Shown: in pieces, positions 24,102-32,702 of the stretch
How positions within the stretch are numbered: the stretch's first letter is position 1
Layout of the letters: every line of letters starts with the position of its first letter
From: Bacillus tequilensis KCTC 13622
GTDB lineage: Bacteria; Bacillota; Bacilli; Bacillales; Bacillaceae
NCBI RefSeq assembly: GCF_000507145.1
Contig: NZ_AYTO01000029.1
Location: forward strand, 1-64,000
DNA: 64,000 bases
Direction of reading: 5' to 3'
The notes under the pieces: model-generated
Told to the model about the DNA's origin: nothing
The model's input: the letters and a program-made list of their open reading frames with translations, nothing else
Database searches by the model: none
Program-made: the position numbers and the translations under genes

Positions 24102-24133
24102 CGCAACTTTTGCACTTTTACTAACGATAACTA
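24102..24133 (+). promoter_or_regulatory. Phage-type promoter, copy 7 (sigma gene)
   Basis: CGCAACT, 16 bp, CGATAACTA, upstream of the first sigma-factor gene. A TGCACT/AGTGCA inverted repeat (24111-24138) flanks the -10 part and could be an operator. Confidence 0.85.
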
Positions 24134-24152
24134 GTGCACAAGGAGTGGTGTA

Positions 24153-24890
24153 ATGAAGAACAATGATGAGAACATTAAAACATTTGATGATGACGAGTTT
24201 ATTACCAAGTATGGCAAGCTCGTTCCCTACACTATTAAGAAAACATTCTCCCCTGGAGCGCTGCCCATGGTATTCGGTAATACAAGCCTTGATTATGATG
24301 ATTTAGTACAGATCGGGTTCATAGGTCTATGTAAAGCTAGGGATAGATTTGAACCCTCGTATGGTTATGCCTTTAATACATACGCCATACCTCTAATCCG
24401 TGGTGAGTTGCAACGAGCACTAAGGGATAACTGCAAAATTAAAATAAGTCGGAGCACCCATGACCTAAAACAAAAAATAATTAAAGCTGATATGCTTCAC
24501 GACCCGATACCTATTATCGCTACCCGTTTCAATGTTAGCGAGGACGATATTAAAAAAGCTTTGGAATACTCACCTAACTATCTCTATTTTGGCTCAATCT
24601 CCTCAAACAACAGTAATGACAGAGAAGCAACCCACGATGAAAATATATTTGACGACTTCGATTTAGAGGAGGAAGTCTCGAATCAAGAACTGCTTGAGAA
24701 TTTCTACCTAAAGGGTGGTCTCACTGGCACAGAGAAGAGCGTTTGGCATTTGTATAATCATGAAGAATTAAGTCAGACAAGAATAGCCGATTACATGGGG
24801 ATATCCCAAAGCCAAGTAAGCCGTGTTATACAAAAAGTCTATGAAAAGGCTGAGAACTTTGGTAAAAGAATTGGATTGCAGTCCACATAG
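24153..24890 (+). CDS. Phage RNA polymerase sigma-70-family factor (SigF/B/G-like)
   Basis: 245 residues. Region 2 is DYDDLVQIGFIGLCKARDRF followed by YAFNTYAIPLIRGELQRALRDN; region 3 starts ISRSTHDLKQKI; region 4 has the HTH LSQTRIADYMGISQSQVSRV near the C-terminus. Size and layout fit the SigF/SigB/SigG subgroup. It redirects host RNA polymerase to phage promoters. It has the phage-type promoter at its own 5' side, which would give positive autoregulation if it is the factor that reads this class. Confidence 0.88.
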   Translation: MKNNDENIKTFDDDEFITKYGKLVPYTIKKTFSPGALPMVFGNTSLDYDDLVQIGFIGLCKARDRFEPSYGYAFNTYAIPLIRGELQRALRDNCKIKISRSTHDLKQKIIKADMLHDPIPIIATRFNVSEDDIKKALEYSPNYLYFGSISSNNSNDREATHDENIFDDFDLEEEVSNQELLENFYLKGGLTGTEKSVWHLYNHEELSQTRIADYMGISQSQVSRVIQKVYEKAENFGKRIGLQST

Positions 24891-24908
24891 TGATAAGGAG
24901 GTTAGATA

Positions 24909-25235
24909 ATGTTACCTCACACATGTAGGGTCGGTGATCTTGTTGAGGTCATTGAATATGCCCACGAATACCATGGCTGTATCGGTAAAATTGTCAAAAA
25001 ATCTGATATTCAAATAACTATAGATTTTCATGGAGAACTAATTGATTGCCTCCCCTCTTCCCTAATTCTAAAAGCCAGGGCAGGCACCGCCAAATACAAG
25101 GTCATCAATGAGGCCATCGAAGCAAGTCAAACTCGGAACCTCACTAGAGAGGATCTTAATGATTTAATGGACTACGCTCTTGATATAAGGGATTTTGAAT
25201 GGGCATACGAATTAAAGCAAAGAAGAGACAGCTAA
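24909..25235 (+). CDS. IDEAL-domain protein with KOW/SH3-like N-terminus
   Basis: 108 residues. The N-terminal half (RVGDLVEVIEY...GCIGKIVKKS) reads as a small SH3/KOW-like barrel. The C-terminal LNDLMDYALDIRDFEWAYEL matches the IDEAL helical motif known from Bacillus proteins such as YpiB and ComK-interacting factors. It follows the sigma gene in the same operon, and an anti- or co-regulatory role with sigma is possible but unproven. Confidence 0.6.
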   Translation: MLPHTCRVGDLVEVIEYAHEYHGCIGKIVKKSDIQITIDFHGELIDCLPSSLILKARAGTAKYKVINEAIEASQTRNLTREDLNDLMDYALDIRDFEWAYELKQRRDS

Positions 25236-25252
25236 AGCTGTCTTTTTATTTT
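25225..25252 (+). terminator. Terminator of the sigma operon
   Basis: AGACAGC / GCTGTCT stem, TAAA loop, T-rich tail. Confidence 0.9.
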
Positions 25253-25265
25253 ACTTTCAGTAATC

Positions 25266-25297
25266 CGCAACTATACAGTACACCATCCCGATCACTA
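25266..25297 (+). promoter_or_regulatory. Phage-type promoter, copy 8
   Basis: CGCAACT, 16 bp, CGATCACTA, directly after the sigma terminator and before the dNMP kinase. Confidence 0.85.
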
Positions 25298-25327
25298 CAG
25301 TGAACCACAAAGAAAGGAAGTGCTGTA

Positions 25328-26104
25328 ATGGATCTAAAAGTAGGATCGATTTTTCAGTCAGGTGACAGAGCTGTTTTAATTTTCGGTATTTCAGAATACA
25401 CGGACCCCTTTGAGAATAAGAAACAATCAGGTATAGGTATTAACTTAGAAACCGGGCAAGTTGACAGCGTTAACCAATATGCGTATCGGATAAGAAGCTT
25501 TGATGATTTAAGCGAAACACAATTAGAGACTTTCTCGCACTACTACCCGATCCTAAGAGCAATGTTAAAGACCCCCATAGTTACTATTTCGGGTAAAGCC
25601 CGCAGCGGAAAGGATACCCTAGCCGACGAGATCGTTAATTCAAGGAGTTATAAGAAACTTCCTTTAGCAACCCCCATAAAACAAGTTCACAGTATCATCT
25701 ACGGCCAACTCGATATAAAAGATAGATCAGGGCTTATATTGATTGGCGAGACCATGTGCGAAAAAGACCCGCATATCTGGATTAAAGTTTGGTTACGAGA
25801 AGCCCTCAAACACTTTACAAAGAGTGATAAGAAGAAATTTGTTATCTCAGACGTAAGAAAGCCTAGTGAATTTACTTTCTTTAAGTCTATGGGGGCATTT
25901 AGCGTCCGTATTGTGGCCGACGAAGAAGGACGAAGAAAAGTCATTGCAAGGAAAGATGGAAAAGAGGCCTTAAATCATTTGGACGACAAGACAGAATCCT
26001 ATGTTGATAGTTTTGATACAGATATGGTTCTTTACAACGGGTACGATCAAAAGTATTTCGAAGACTTCGGCATGGTACTCAAAAGACTAACAAACGAAGG
26101 GTAG
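25328..26104 (+). CDS. Deoxynucleoside monophosphate kinase
   Basis: 258 residues. An N-terminal extension of about 80 residues (beta-rich, unrecognised) is followed by a P-loop kinase: SGKARSGKDT (about residues 89-98), ATPIKQVHS, and VISDVRKPSEFTFF with the DVR motif typical of phage dNMP kinases. It phosphorylates dNMPs, feeding phage DNA synthesis, possibly with a modified-base pathway. AAAGGAAG site; the next gene starts right after its stop. Confidence 0.8.
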   Translation: MDLKVGSIFQSGDRAVLIFGISEYTDPFENKKQSGIGINLETGQVDSVNQYAYRIRSFDDLSETQLETFSHYYPILRAMLKTPIVTISGKARSGKDTLADEIVNSRSYKKLPLATPIKQVHSIIYGQLDIKDRSGLILIGETMCEKDPHIWIKVWLREALKHFTKSDKKKFVISDVRKPSEFTFFKSMGAFSVRIVADEEGRRKVIARKDGKEALNHLDDKTESYVDSFDTDMVLYNGYDQKYFEDFGMVLKRLTNEG

Positions 26105-26896
26105 TTGGTAGCTTTGAAGAACCTTTTGTTGCTTGGGGTAATGGCTACAAGCCTTGGACTTACTTCCGCCCAATTTGCACAACATAAAGTTGAAGACGAG
26201 GAAATTGACGATAACTCGTCTGACAGTCCTGTTGTCTTTAATAAGGACACAAGAAAAGACTTACCGTTTCTGAAAAATAACAAAGAGATGAGGGATTACA
26301 ATGTACTCCATCGACAACTTGATGATCTTAAAAAACGAGAAGATGAACGCAAACGTAAAGAACTCAGAAAACAGCAAGAAGAACGGGAACGCAAACGAGT
26401 TAAAGAAGAAAGACGACAAAGAGAACTTGCTGAAAAGAGGGCACAACAACTTGCTGCGGTAAAAGCAGAGCAACAACGTCAGGCAGAGCTGGCCGAAAAA
26501 CGAAAGAAAACCCCAGTTAGCGAACAACCTTCAAGAGAACCGCAGCCACGCAAACCTACCTCCCCCGCAACAAGTAAAGACACATTAAACATAGAATTTT
26601 CGTATTATGTTGCAATGTGTGATTCAGGTTGCACAGGTCAAACGGCGACAGGTATAGATGTTACAAACACAGTCTATTATCAAGGAATGCGTATAGTAGC
26701 TACTGATCCGAACGTTATCCCCACATGGTCAGTCATACAGTTCGATATGGGTGGACAATCAGTCCGAGCAATAGCGCTGGATACAGGCGGCTATATCAAA
26801 GGAAACAAAATAGACATGCTTGTTGGTTCAGTCGAAGAAGCGAACCGATTGGGGAGACAGGTCAAAAAAGTTGAAATAATTCGCTACGGAAAATAG
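26105..26896 (+). CDS. Secreted coiled-coil 3D-domain protein (cell-wall acting)
   Basis: 263 residues. A signal-peptide-like N-terminus (LLLLGVMATSLGLTSA), then a long Arg/Lys/Glu/Gln coiled coil (about 60-140), a Pro-rich linker, and a C-terminal 3D domain (about 165-263) with the conserved aspartates in ALDTGGYIKGNKIDML. The 3D/double-psi barrel occurs in Bacillus wall proteins such as YocH and in lytic transglycosylases of the MltA type. It probably acts on peptidoglycan. TTG start immediately after the kinase stop. Confidence 0.75.
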   Translation: MVALKNLLLLGVMATSLGLTSAQFAQHKVEDEEIDDNSSDSPVVFNKDTRKDLPFLKNNKEMRDYNVLHRQLDDLKKREDERKRKELRKQQEERERKRVKEERRQRELAEKRAQQLAAVKAEQQRQAELAEKRKKTPVSEQPSREPQPRKPTSPATSKDTLNIEFSYYVAMCDSGCTGQTATGIDVTNTVYYQGMRIVATDPNVIPTWSVIQFDMGGQSVRAIALDTGGYIKGNKIDMLVGSVEEANRLGRQVKKVEIIRYGK

Positions 26897-26972
26897 TAGG
26901 ACAACCTCGAAGTGTTATTTTCGGTGCTGACATCCTTATAATGTCTATGTCAAATGAAAAGAGGTGACTACT

Positions 26973-27272
26973 ATGGCAGACTATTTCCTTAAAGATTTGA
27001 AGAAAGATGTTGCGGAGAAACTCGACTATACACAAGACAGTGTGGAGAATATCTTACGTACTGCTTTCGACATAATCGGTAACAAAGTTGCCATTGACGG
27101 GGATAAAGTTTATCTTATTGATTTCCTTAACTTAGAACCGAAAGATTATGCAGCAAAGCAAGCAAAGAACCCACAAACCGGTGAACCTATGGTCATCGCT
27201 CCGTACCGCACCATCCTCTGCAAGCCTACTAAGGCAATGAAAAGAAAACTCAAATCCAAGTTTGAAAAATAA
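26973..27272 (+). CDS. HU/IHF-like DNA-binding protein
   Basis: 99 residues. A helical N-terminus, then the DNA-binding arm segment NPQTGEPMVIAPYRTILCKPTKAMKRKLK, which matches the NPxTGE...P and SKxLKxxL pattern of HU proteins. It likely compacts or bends phage DNA. Its own TTATAATG box lies at 26936-26943, with no clear -35, and a terminator follows. Confidence 0.8.
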   Translation: MADYFLKDLKKDVAEKLDYTQDSVENILRTAFDIIGNKVAIDGDKVYLIDFLNLEPKDYAAKQAKNPQTGEPMVIAPYRTILCKPTKAMKRKLKSKFEK

Positions 27273-27296
27273 AGAGGGCGGAAGCCCTCTTTTTTA
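27272..27296. terminator. Terminator after the HU-like gene
   Basis: AGAGGGC / GCCCTCT stem, GGAA loop, T6 run; it faces the minus-strand 74-aa gene. Confidence 0.9.
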
Positions 27297-27518
27297 TGCC
27301 GTCTCTTCTATTGTGTTTTCTTCATCCTCGACATGCTTTTGTTTTGAAGTTTTATTTTGATCTGTCAACTCAGATACGATTTCTTCAACCACTTCAAGCT
27401 CATCTGTATTGAGCTTCATTAACCCTTTTTCTAATTTTTCTTTCCTGGCAACACTTAACTCAGGTGACCTATGTACTATCGAGAATACTAGTAGTTCCTT
27501 TAATTTCTTAGGTTTCAT
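27294..27518 (-). CDS. Hypothetical acidic protein, 74 aa
   Basis: Unrecognised helical protein with a Glu-rich C-terminus. It has a GAGGAGGGG site and a clear host promoter, and stands alone on the minus strand amid plus-strand genes, the usual place for a gene expressed outside the lytic programme. Confidence 0.6.
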   Translation of the reverse strand: MKPKKLKELLVFSIVHRSPELSVARKEKLEKGLMKLNTDELEVVEEIVSELTDQNKTSKQKHVEDEENTIEETA

Positions 27519-27567
27519 TGCAATCCCCTCCTCACTGTATTATTTCCTTACCTTTCCCTTGTTCCCT

Positions 27568-27595
27568 ATTATAACCAGTACGTATAGAAAGTCAA
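27568..27595 (-). promoter_or_regulatory. Sigma-A promoter of the 74-aa gene
   Basis: Reading leftward: TTGACT (27595-27590), 16-bp spacer, TATAAT (27573-27568). Confidence 0.75.
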
Positions 27596-27616
27596 ATGTA
27601 GTACCTCTCTCTATTC

Positions 27617-27648
27617 CGCAACTAACTACCCCCTCGTTTCGATAACTA
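27617..27648 (+). promoter_or_regulatory. Phage-type promoter, copy 9 (second sigma operon)
   Basis: CGCAACT, 16 bp, CGATAACTA, divergent from the sigma-A promoter nearby and upstream of the Gam-like and second sigma genes. Confidence 0.85.
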
Positions 27649-27688
27649 GTTTGGAAAGTAACACACCATACTTAGGGGGAAGATATTT

Positions 27689-28300
27689 ATGTCTAACAGT
27701 AAAGAGTTAGTCAAAGAAATCTACAGCTCACCGGATGTTGTAGATATTGATGGATTGACCGAAGGAGGTCAGGACAACGTTAAAGTTTCGACTTTAGATG
27801 AAGCTACTCGCTACGCCTACGGTTTAGCAGAGACAAGGAAGTCTATTAAGGAATTTCAAGAAGTCGCTGAAAAAGAAATCGACAAATGGCGGTCTAAAAT
27901 TGCAGAAGTCGAAGAATGGTTAGAGGCTGTTCTAACCCCTCTAAAAGCAAAAGAGGAGCACCTAGCTACGCACTTGCAGCTTTACCACATTAATCAATTC
28001 AACTCCGCTAAAACAGAGAAAGAGCAGAAAAAACTCACCTCGATAAAACTACCGTACGGGGTTACTCTAAAATCTCGTGCTCAAGCTGATAAATTCGAAG
28101 TGCACGATGTGCCGACTTATAGAGCGTACGCCAAAGAAAACAACTTGTTAAAACCGGTAGTAGAGCCTGATGTAAATTGGGGTGAATTGAAAAAGAATCT
28201 TGTTGTAAGTGATGACGGTAGAGTCTTAGACAAAAGCACCGGAGAGTTTTTGGACTTTGTTAAGGCTGTCCCGCAAGAGAGAAAGTTTGAGGTGAAGTAA
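27689..28300 (+). CDS. Gam/Gp157-like host-nuclease inhibitor
   Basis: 203 residues. A central long helix pair (ATRYAYGLAETRKSIKEF to EEWLEAVLTPLKAKEEHLATHL, about residues 50-110) followed by a beta-rich LPYGVTLKSRAQ segment is the layout of Mu Gam and siphovirus Gp157 proteins, which bind DNA ends and protect them from RecBCD/AddAB. The gene sits next to recombination functions. It abuts the sigma gene without a gap. Confidence 0.65.
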   Translation: MSNSKELVKEIYSSPDVVDIDGLTEGGQDNVKVSTLDEATRYAYGLAETRKSIKEFQEVAEKEIDKWRSKIAEVEEWLEAVLTPLKAKEEHLATHLQLYHINQFNSAKTEKEQKKLTSIKLPYGVTLKSRAQADKFEVHDVPTYRAYAKENNLLKPVVEPDVNWGELKKNLVVSDDGRVLDKSTGEFLDFVKAVPQERKFEVK

Positions 28301-29263
28301 ATGCCCTCAAACAAGTATAACCAACTTAGAATAGAAGGTCTTCCCGACCTCCATAACAATGCCCTTTTAAAGGCGTGCCTCGAAGATTCAGACCTCTTGG
28401 CAGAATTACTACAGAGGAACAAAGATTTTATTTTCTCCATTATCACCCATTACAAGGGTAACATTGAATCCCTTAAAGAGCGCTTCAACATTTCAGAGGA
28501 AGAGTTATTGCAACACGCCTACATTGGTATACTCACAGCTCTAAGAGACTTTGATTTCACAAGAGGTGTCCGTTTTACTACTTTCGCTTATCGCCCCATC
28601 ATTTGGGAAATCAATCAATTCATGTATAACGACTCACGTTTAGTTAGGTTGAGTAGAAGTGCTGTCAACTTAGTTAAAAAAATGGAGCAGATAGAAAACC
28701 AGTTAGGTTATTTCCCTAAACCTGATGAGATGTCCAGCATTCTAGGGGTTCCTCCAAGCAAGATCGAAGAAGTTCTGAGATTTGCTAAAGATCTTACTTA
28801 TATAGACTCACTTCAAGATTTCGATCTAGAGGACTCTGAAATCGACTTTGAAAATGAGGTTGACGACAAAGTCTATGTACAAAGTCTGCTAGAGGAATCA
28901 GATTTAGATGAGTTTGAGTCTAAAGTGGCTGATCTCATCATGGATGGGCTTAACAACTCTCAGATAGCTGAGGCTCTCGGCGTTTACCCTATGACGATAA
29001 ACAGAGCAATAGAACGCATTCGCAGTAAAGTAGCAAATGACTTCAATGACCGTCGGATATCGAAATACGAAAAAGAAATTGAATTAATTGCAGAAGAAAT
29101 GGAAGAACGAAGTTGCATAATGCACATCGACGATATCAAAGACCTTTTGGATGTGTGTGGGTATACCATCGAAACCTACACCCCACGCATTCTTTACTAC
29201 ATTAGACAAAAAGCAATGATACGTGTAAATGAGAATCTAGTCGAATGTGGAAACCAGCATTAA
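28301..29263 (+). CDS. Second phage sigma-70-like factor with C-terminal extension
   Basis: 320 residues. Region 2 is recognisable in SEEELLQHAYIGILTALRDF and VRFTTFAYRPIIWEINQFMYND; region 3 follows (LVRLSRSAVNLVKKM); region 4 is LNNSQIAEALGVYPMTINRAIERI (about 225-245). About 70 further residues form an extra helical C-terminus not seen in typical sigma factors. It differs from the 245-aa factor, so the element may run two promoter classes. It is transcribed from a phage-type promoter. Confidence 0.8.
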   Translation: MPSNKYNQLRIEGLPDLHNNALLKACLEDSDLLAELLQRNKDFIFSIITHYKGNIESLKERFNISEEELLQHAYIGILTALRDFDFTRGVRFTTFAYRPIIWEINQFMYNDSRLVRLSRSAVNLVKKMEQIENQLGYFPKPDEMSSILGVPPSKIEEVLRFAKDLTYIDSLQDFDLEDSEIDFENEVDDKVYVQSLLEESDLDEFESKVADLIMDGLNNSQIAEALGVYPMTINRAIERIRSKVANDFNDRRISKYEKEIELIAEEMEERSCIMHIDDIKDLLDVCGYTIETYTPRILYYIRQKAMIRVNENLVECGNQH

Positions 29264-29277
29264 AGGAGAGGTTGAAG

Positions 29278-30690
29278 TTGGATTACCGGATACAACTAGT
29301 TATTTCAAACGGTTATGCAGCAGACAAAGATATCTACTGCACGTGTGGTTACAATAGGAAAGTAAAGTACAGAGAAGAAGCAGGACGTTGCCCTAAATGT
29401 GGGGTAACTGAGACAAAGAAAATCAACTACATCCGTACGAACTACACGTATATAGACACCTTATTCAAAGTGATCAGTAAAACTGATCAAGGGTTTCACA
29501 TAGAAGGAGAGGAATTATTTATCTCATTTGATTTACCTGAGAAGAAATTTACAATCGAATCGAAAAATGTTAGAACCTTATCCTTTAAGCTAAAGGATAA
29601 GGTAATTCAACTATCCAAGAATGGGCAAATAATGTCAGTTTCAGACTCTAATATAAACCAATTCTTTAAAGGAGCGCCGATAGAAAGAGTCCTGGACGTA
29701 ATTTCTACCGACCGCAACAAAGAGTTATATAGATTTTGCTATAACCACCTAAGCTGTATGGGATATGAACGTAACAACATGTGGGGAAGAGGTCTTACAC
29801 GTTTAAAGACCTACCCTGTTATTGAAACAATAGGGCTAAGCCCCTTGGTCAATCACCTTAATGACTTTTGGGTATTTCATACAACTCTCACAAGGTCAAA
29901 AGAAACTATGCCACCTCACAAGCTTCTAGGGGTCCCGAAGTTCATGCTTAATTATATAAGCCGCATGAGAACATACCCCACCTATAAACATGAACGCCTA
30001 AAGCAGTTGTGTCAGTATTTTGACGGAAATAGCCTCAAACTCATTATGGAGATCTTCGACGAAGAGAGTGACATAGACAAAGTTCCCGATATAGCTGAAA
30101 CTTTAGTCGAAGTACATAGGGATTATGGCTACTCAGACCTCAGACGTACCATTCTTTATATCACAAGAGAGGTCAAACTTGAGCAAGGTATCGTCAATCC
30201 ATCCGAAGCTATTACTCTCATACGTGACTTAGCACGAATGAATATTGCTATGGAAAAATCGTTCACCAAGTACCCTAAATCCTTGAAAAAGGACCATGAC
30301 GTGGCATTGGCAAACTACAAAACAAGAGAAAGCGAGTTCAAACAAAAAGAGTTTGCAAAAGTAACTGAGTACGAGGATTACAGAGACTTGTCCTTCATCG
30401 GCAAGTTCTTCTCCATTATTCGGCCATCTCATGTCAGGGAGGTAATAAAAGAAGGTGAATCCCTATCCCACTGTGTTTCCTCTTATATAGATGACATTAT
30501 TAAAAGGAAATGTAAGATACTCTTTCTTCGGGATTCTAAACAGCCTGATGAATCCCTAGTTACTGTGGAAGTCCGTGGTAACGTTGTCCGCCAAGTTCGA
30601 GGAAAATTCAACAGACGTCCCACAACCGAAGAAAGTGCCTTTATTGAATCATGGGCGAAGAAAAAGAATTTAGAAATACAATGTCACTAA
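29278..30690 (+). CDS. PcfJ-domain-like protein with N-terminal zinc ribbon
   Basis: 470 residues from a TTG with GGAGAGG (an upstream GTG at 29245 lacks a site). The N-terminus holds CTCGYNRKV...CPKCG, a zinc ribbon. The C-terminal 110 residues (GESLSHCVSSYIDDIIKRK...ILFLRD...VTVEVRGNVVRQVRGKFNRRP) match the PcfJ-like domain, named from conjugative plasmid pCF10 and found on many plasmids and phages. The biochemical role is unknown; RNA or DNA binding is a guess. Confidence 0.7.
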   Translation: MDYRIQLVISNGYAADKDIYCTCGYNRKVKYREEAGRCPKCGVTETKKINYIRTNYTYIDTLFKVISKTDQGFHIEGEELFISFDLPEKKFTIESKNVRTLSFKLKDKVIQLSKNGQIMSVSDSNINQFFKGAPIERVLDVISTDRNKELYRFCYNHLSCMGYERNNMWGRGLTRLKTYPVIETIGLSPLVNHLNDFWVFHTTLTRSKETMPPHKLLGVPKFMLNYISRMRTYPTYKHERLKQLCQYFDGNSLKLIMEIFDEESDIDKVPDIAETLVEVHRDYGYSDLRRTILYITREVKLEQGIVNPSEAITLIRDLARMNIAMEKSFTKYPKSLKKDHDVALANYKTRESEFKQKEFAKVTEYEDYRDLSFIGKFFSIIRPSHVREVIKEGESLSHCVSSYIDDIIKRKCKILFLRDSKQPDESLVTVEVRGNVVRQVRGKFNRRPTTEESAFIESWAKKKNLEIQCH

Positions 30691-30695
30691 AATAC

Positions 30696-30727
30696 CGCAA
30701 CTATTCACCAACTAAGATCGATCACTA
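30696..30727 (+). promoter_or_regulatory. Phage-type promoter, copy 10
   Basis: CGCAACT, 16 bp, CGATCACTA, upstream of the MazG-like gene. Confidence 0.85.
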
Positions 30728-30750
30728 TTGTGGAAGGAGGATGTTAAAAA

Positions 30751-31122
30751 ATGGACATCAAAAGGTTTCAAGAGTTATCCCAAAGAACCATGCCCACTAT
30801 CGGTTCTCAAGTAAATGTCGAAGGTGATGAGGTGACAATGACAAAGCACCTCATCACAGCCAATTACGCTATGGGTCTTGCGGGAGAAGCTGGTGAGGTC
30901 ACTGACCTTATTAAGAAGAGCGTCTTTCATGGGCATTCTTTAGACAAGGAGGAGGCTGAAAAAGAGATTGGCGATGTAATGCACTACGTAGCAGGACTTG
31001 CTACGCTTCTAGACCTCGATATGGAAACGATCTTAGATAAAAACATCAAAAAACTACAAAAGCGTTTCCCTAACGGTTTTAACTCTGCGGACAGTGTAAA
31101 GCGTGCAGATATCAGTAATTAA
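30751..31122 (+). CDS. MazG-like nucleotide pyrophosphohydrolase
   Basis: 123 residues. GLAGEAGEVTDLIKK and EKEIGDVMHYVAGL carry the paired glutamates and Asp of the MazG all-alpha NTP-PPase fold. Phage MazG-type enzymes hydrolyse dNTPs or (p)ppGpp-like signals. GGAAGGAGG site. Confidence 0.8.
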   Translation: MDIKRFQELSQRTMPTIGSQVNVEGDEVTMTKHLITANYAMGLAGEAGEVTDLIKKSVFHGHSLDKEEAEKEIGDVMHYVAGLATLLDLDMETILDKNIKKLQKRFPNGFNSADSVKRADISN

Positions 31123-31146
31123 ACAAACCCACTGGAGGTGTGAGTG

Positions 31147-31449
31147 ATGAAAAAAGTCATTTCTAAAATCAAAGGTAAGAAAAAGAATCTCACTACATTA
31201 GGTGATGTTGTTGAACGTGTGGATTGGGCCGAAAAAGAGATCAAAGAAGCCGAAGATAAGCTGGTTGAATTATCTCAACGTATTGAAGATGGGGTGTCTG
31301 AATTAGAGAACGCTGAGAGATCCTCTGCTGCGATCGTAGAGCGTCACTTAGAGATTCAGGAAAAGGCCCGATCTCGAAAAACTGAGTTCCAGGCAAAAGG
31401 TCAAAAAGTACAAGACTTAATTAATTCTATCCAACAGGAGGTCAAATAA
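31147..31449 (+). CDS. Coiled-coil protein, 100 aa
   Basis: A basic N-terminus (KKVISKIKGKKKN) and then heptad-like Glu/Leu/Lys repeats throughout. No family recognised. GGAGGTGTGAG site; two bases before the membrane protein gene, so probably coupled to it. A GTG three bases upstream is an alternative start. Confidence 0.6.
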   Translation: MKKVISKIKGKKKNLTTLGDVVERVDWAEKEIKEAEDKLVELSQRIEDGVSELENAERSSAAIVERHLEIQEKARSRKTEFQAKGQKVQDLINSIQQEVK

Positions 31450-31450
31450 C

Positions 31451-31741
31451 ATGGTAGAAACTCTCTTCGCAAGCGCTACTCTTCTATTGTTTGTTGCAAT
31501 CTTGACTGAATCAATTACAGAGGTGATTAAAAACCTCTTCCCTGAGGGGTTGGTGCAGGATAAAGTCACTTATATCCTCTCCATTGCTGTAGGTATTTTA
31601 CTCGCATTCATCTTTGACTTAGAGCCTTTTGGGTTGGAAGGCGTTGGTGTGATTGTAAGTAAGGTTCTTATGGGGATTATAGCTAGCCGTGGTGCAAACT
31701 ACGTGAACGGATTCTTGAAACGGTTTGAAATCCTACGGTAA
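31451..31741 (+). CDS. Small membrane protein, possible holin
   Basis: 96 residues with about three hydrophobic segments (3-20, 38-56, 63-80) and a basic tail, holin-like in size. However, it lies on the opposite strand from the amidase, and two other membrane proteins flank the amidase, so its role in lysis is uncertain. Confidence 0.55.
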   Translation: MVETLFASATLLLFVAILTESITEVIKNLFPEGLVQDKVTYILSIAVGILLAFIFDLEPFGLEGVGVIVSKVLMGIIASRGANYVNGFLKRFEILR

Positions 31742-31744
31742 ACA

Positions 31745-31775
31745 AAAAAGACTACCATGTCGGTAGTCTTTTTTA
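31745..31775. terminator. Bidirectional terminator between the plus-strand operon and hag
   Basis: AAAAAAGACTACC / GGTAGTCTTTTTT stem with T runs on both strands at the convergence point. Confidence 0.92.
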
Positions 31776-31784
31776 TTATAGCTA

Positions 31785-32702
31785 TTAACGTAACAATTGA
31801 AGTACGTTTTGTGGTTGTTGGTTTGCTTGAGCAAGCATAGCTTGAGAAGCTTGAGAAAGAATGTTGTTCTTTGTGAACTCACTCATTTCTTTCGCCATGT
31901 CAACGTCACGGATACGAGACTCAGCAGCTGTCAGGTTTTCACCAGAAGCGCTCAAGTTGTTGATTGTGTGCTCAAGACGGTTTTGTACCGCACCTAATTT
32001 TGAACGTTGTTTAGAAACAGTATTGATTGCGTCATCAACTGTTTTAAGTTGAGCATTGAATCCTACAGTAGCAGTGTCAGCCGCATTATCTTTGAATTTT
32101 GTTACGTCGATGTCAGATACTGCTTGTCCAGTAAGAAGTGTCGTACCGTCTGTATCTAAAGCACCAATTGCTGTAGCTGCCATGCTTTCAATGTTGACAG
32201 AAAGCTGTTGACTGCTGTTAGCTCCGATTTGGAATGTTAATGATTTACCGCCAGCTTGCGAGAAATCGCCATTAAGAAGTTTTTTACCGTTAAATTCAGT
32301 ACGGTCGGAGATACCGTTAGCGTTTGCTCCGCCACCGATTTCTTCAACTAGAGATTTGATCTCATCTTGGATCGCTCCAAGATCTGTACCATCTTGTGTA
32401 CCTGTGTTTCCAGCTTGAACAACTAGTTCACGAACACGTTGAAGAATAGAGTGAGTTTCAGTTAATGCACCCTCAGCTGTTTGGATAAGTGAGATTCCGT
32501 CTTGAGAGTTTTTAGAAGCCATATCAAGACCTCTGATTTGTCCTCTCATTTTTTCAGAGATCGCAAGACCAGCCGCGTCATCTCCCGCACGGTTGATACG
32601 AAGACCAGAAGAAAGTTTCTCCATGTTCTTTTGTGCCGCACCGTTGTTTGCGCCTAAACGGTTTAATGTGTTAAGTGCTGCGATATTGTGGTTAATTCTC
32701 AT
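31785..32702 (-). CDS. hag: Flagellin, full length
   Basis: 305 residues, essentially the length of B. subtilis Hag (304). The N-terminal D0/D1 (MRINHNIAALNTLNRLG, then SGLRINRAGDDAAGLAISEK) and C-terminal D1/D0 (AAESRIRDVDMAKEMSEF, ending QANQQPQNVLQLLR) are nearly identical to Bacillus Hag from memory; the central surface-exposed region (about 130-210) diverges. Both polymerisation ends are intact, so it should assemble into host filaments. Its GGAGG site and start lie inside the end of csrA, so it is translationally coupled. A flagellin here may alter the filament, for example to block flagellum-binding phages. Confidence 0.95.
   Translation of the reverse strand: MRINHNIAALNTLNRLGANNGAAQKNMEKLSSGLRINRAGDDAAGLAISEKMRGQIRGLDMASKNSQDGISLIQTAEGALTETHSILQRVRELVVQAGNTGTQDGTDLGAIQDEIKSLVEEIGGGANANGISDRTEFNGKKLLNGDFSQAGGKSLTFQIGANSSQQLSVNIESMAATAIGALDTDGTTLLTGQAVSDIDVTKFKDNAADTATVGFNAQLKTVDDAINTVSKQRSKLGAVQNRLEHTINNLSASGENLTAAESRIRDVDMAKEMSEFTKNNILSQASQAMLAQANQQPQNVLQLLR

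Noticed and set aside
26261..26527. Minus-strand Phe/Leu-rich frame inside the 3D-domain gene
   Set aside because: It is the complement of the Lys/Glu/Arg coiled coil; no ribosome site or promoter.
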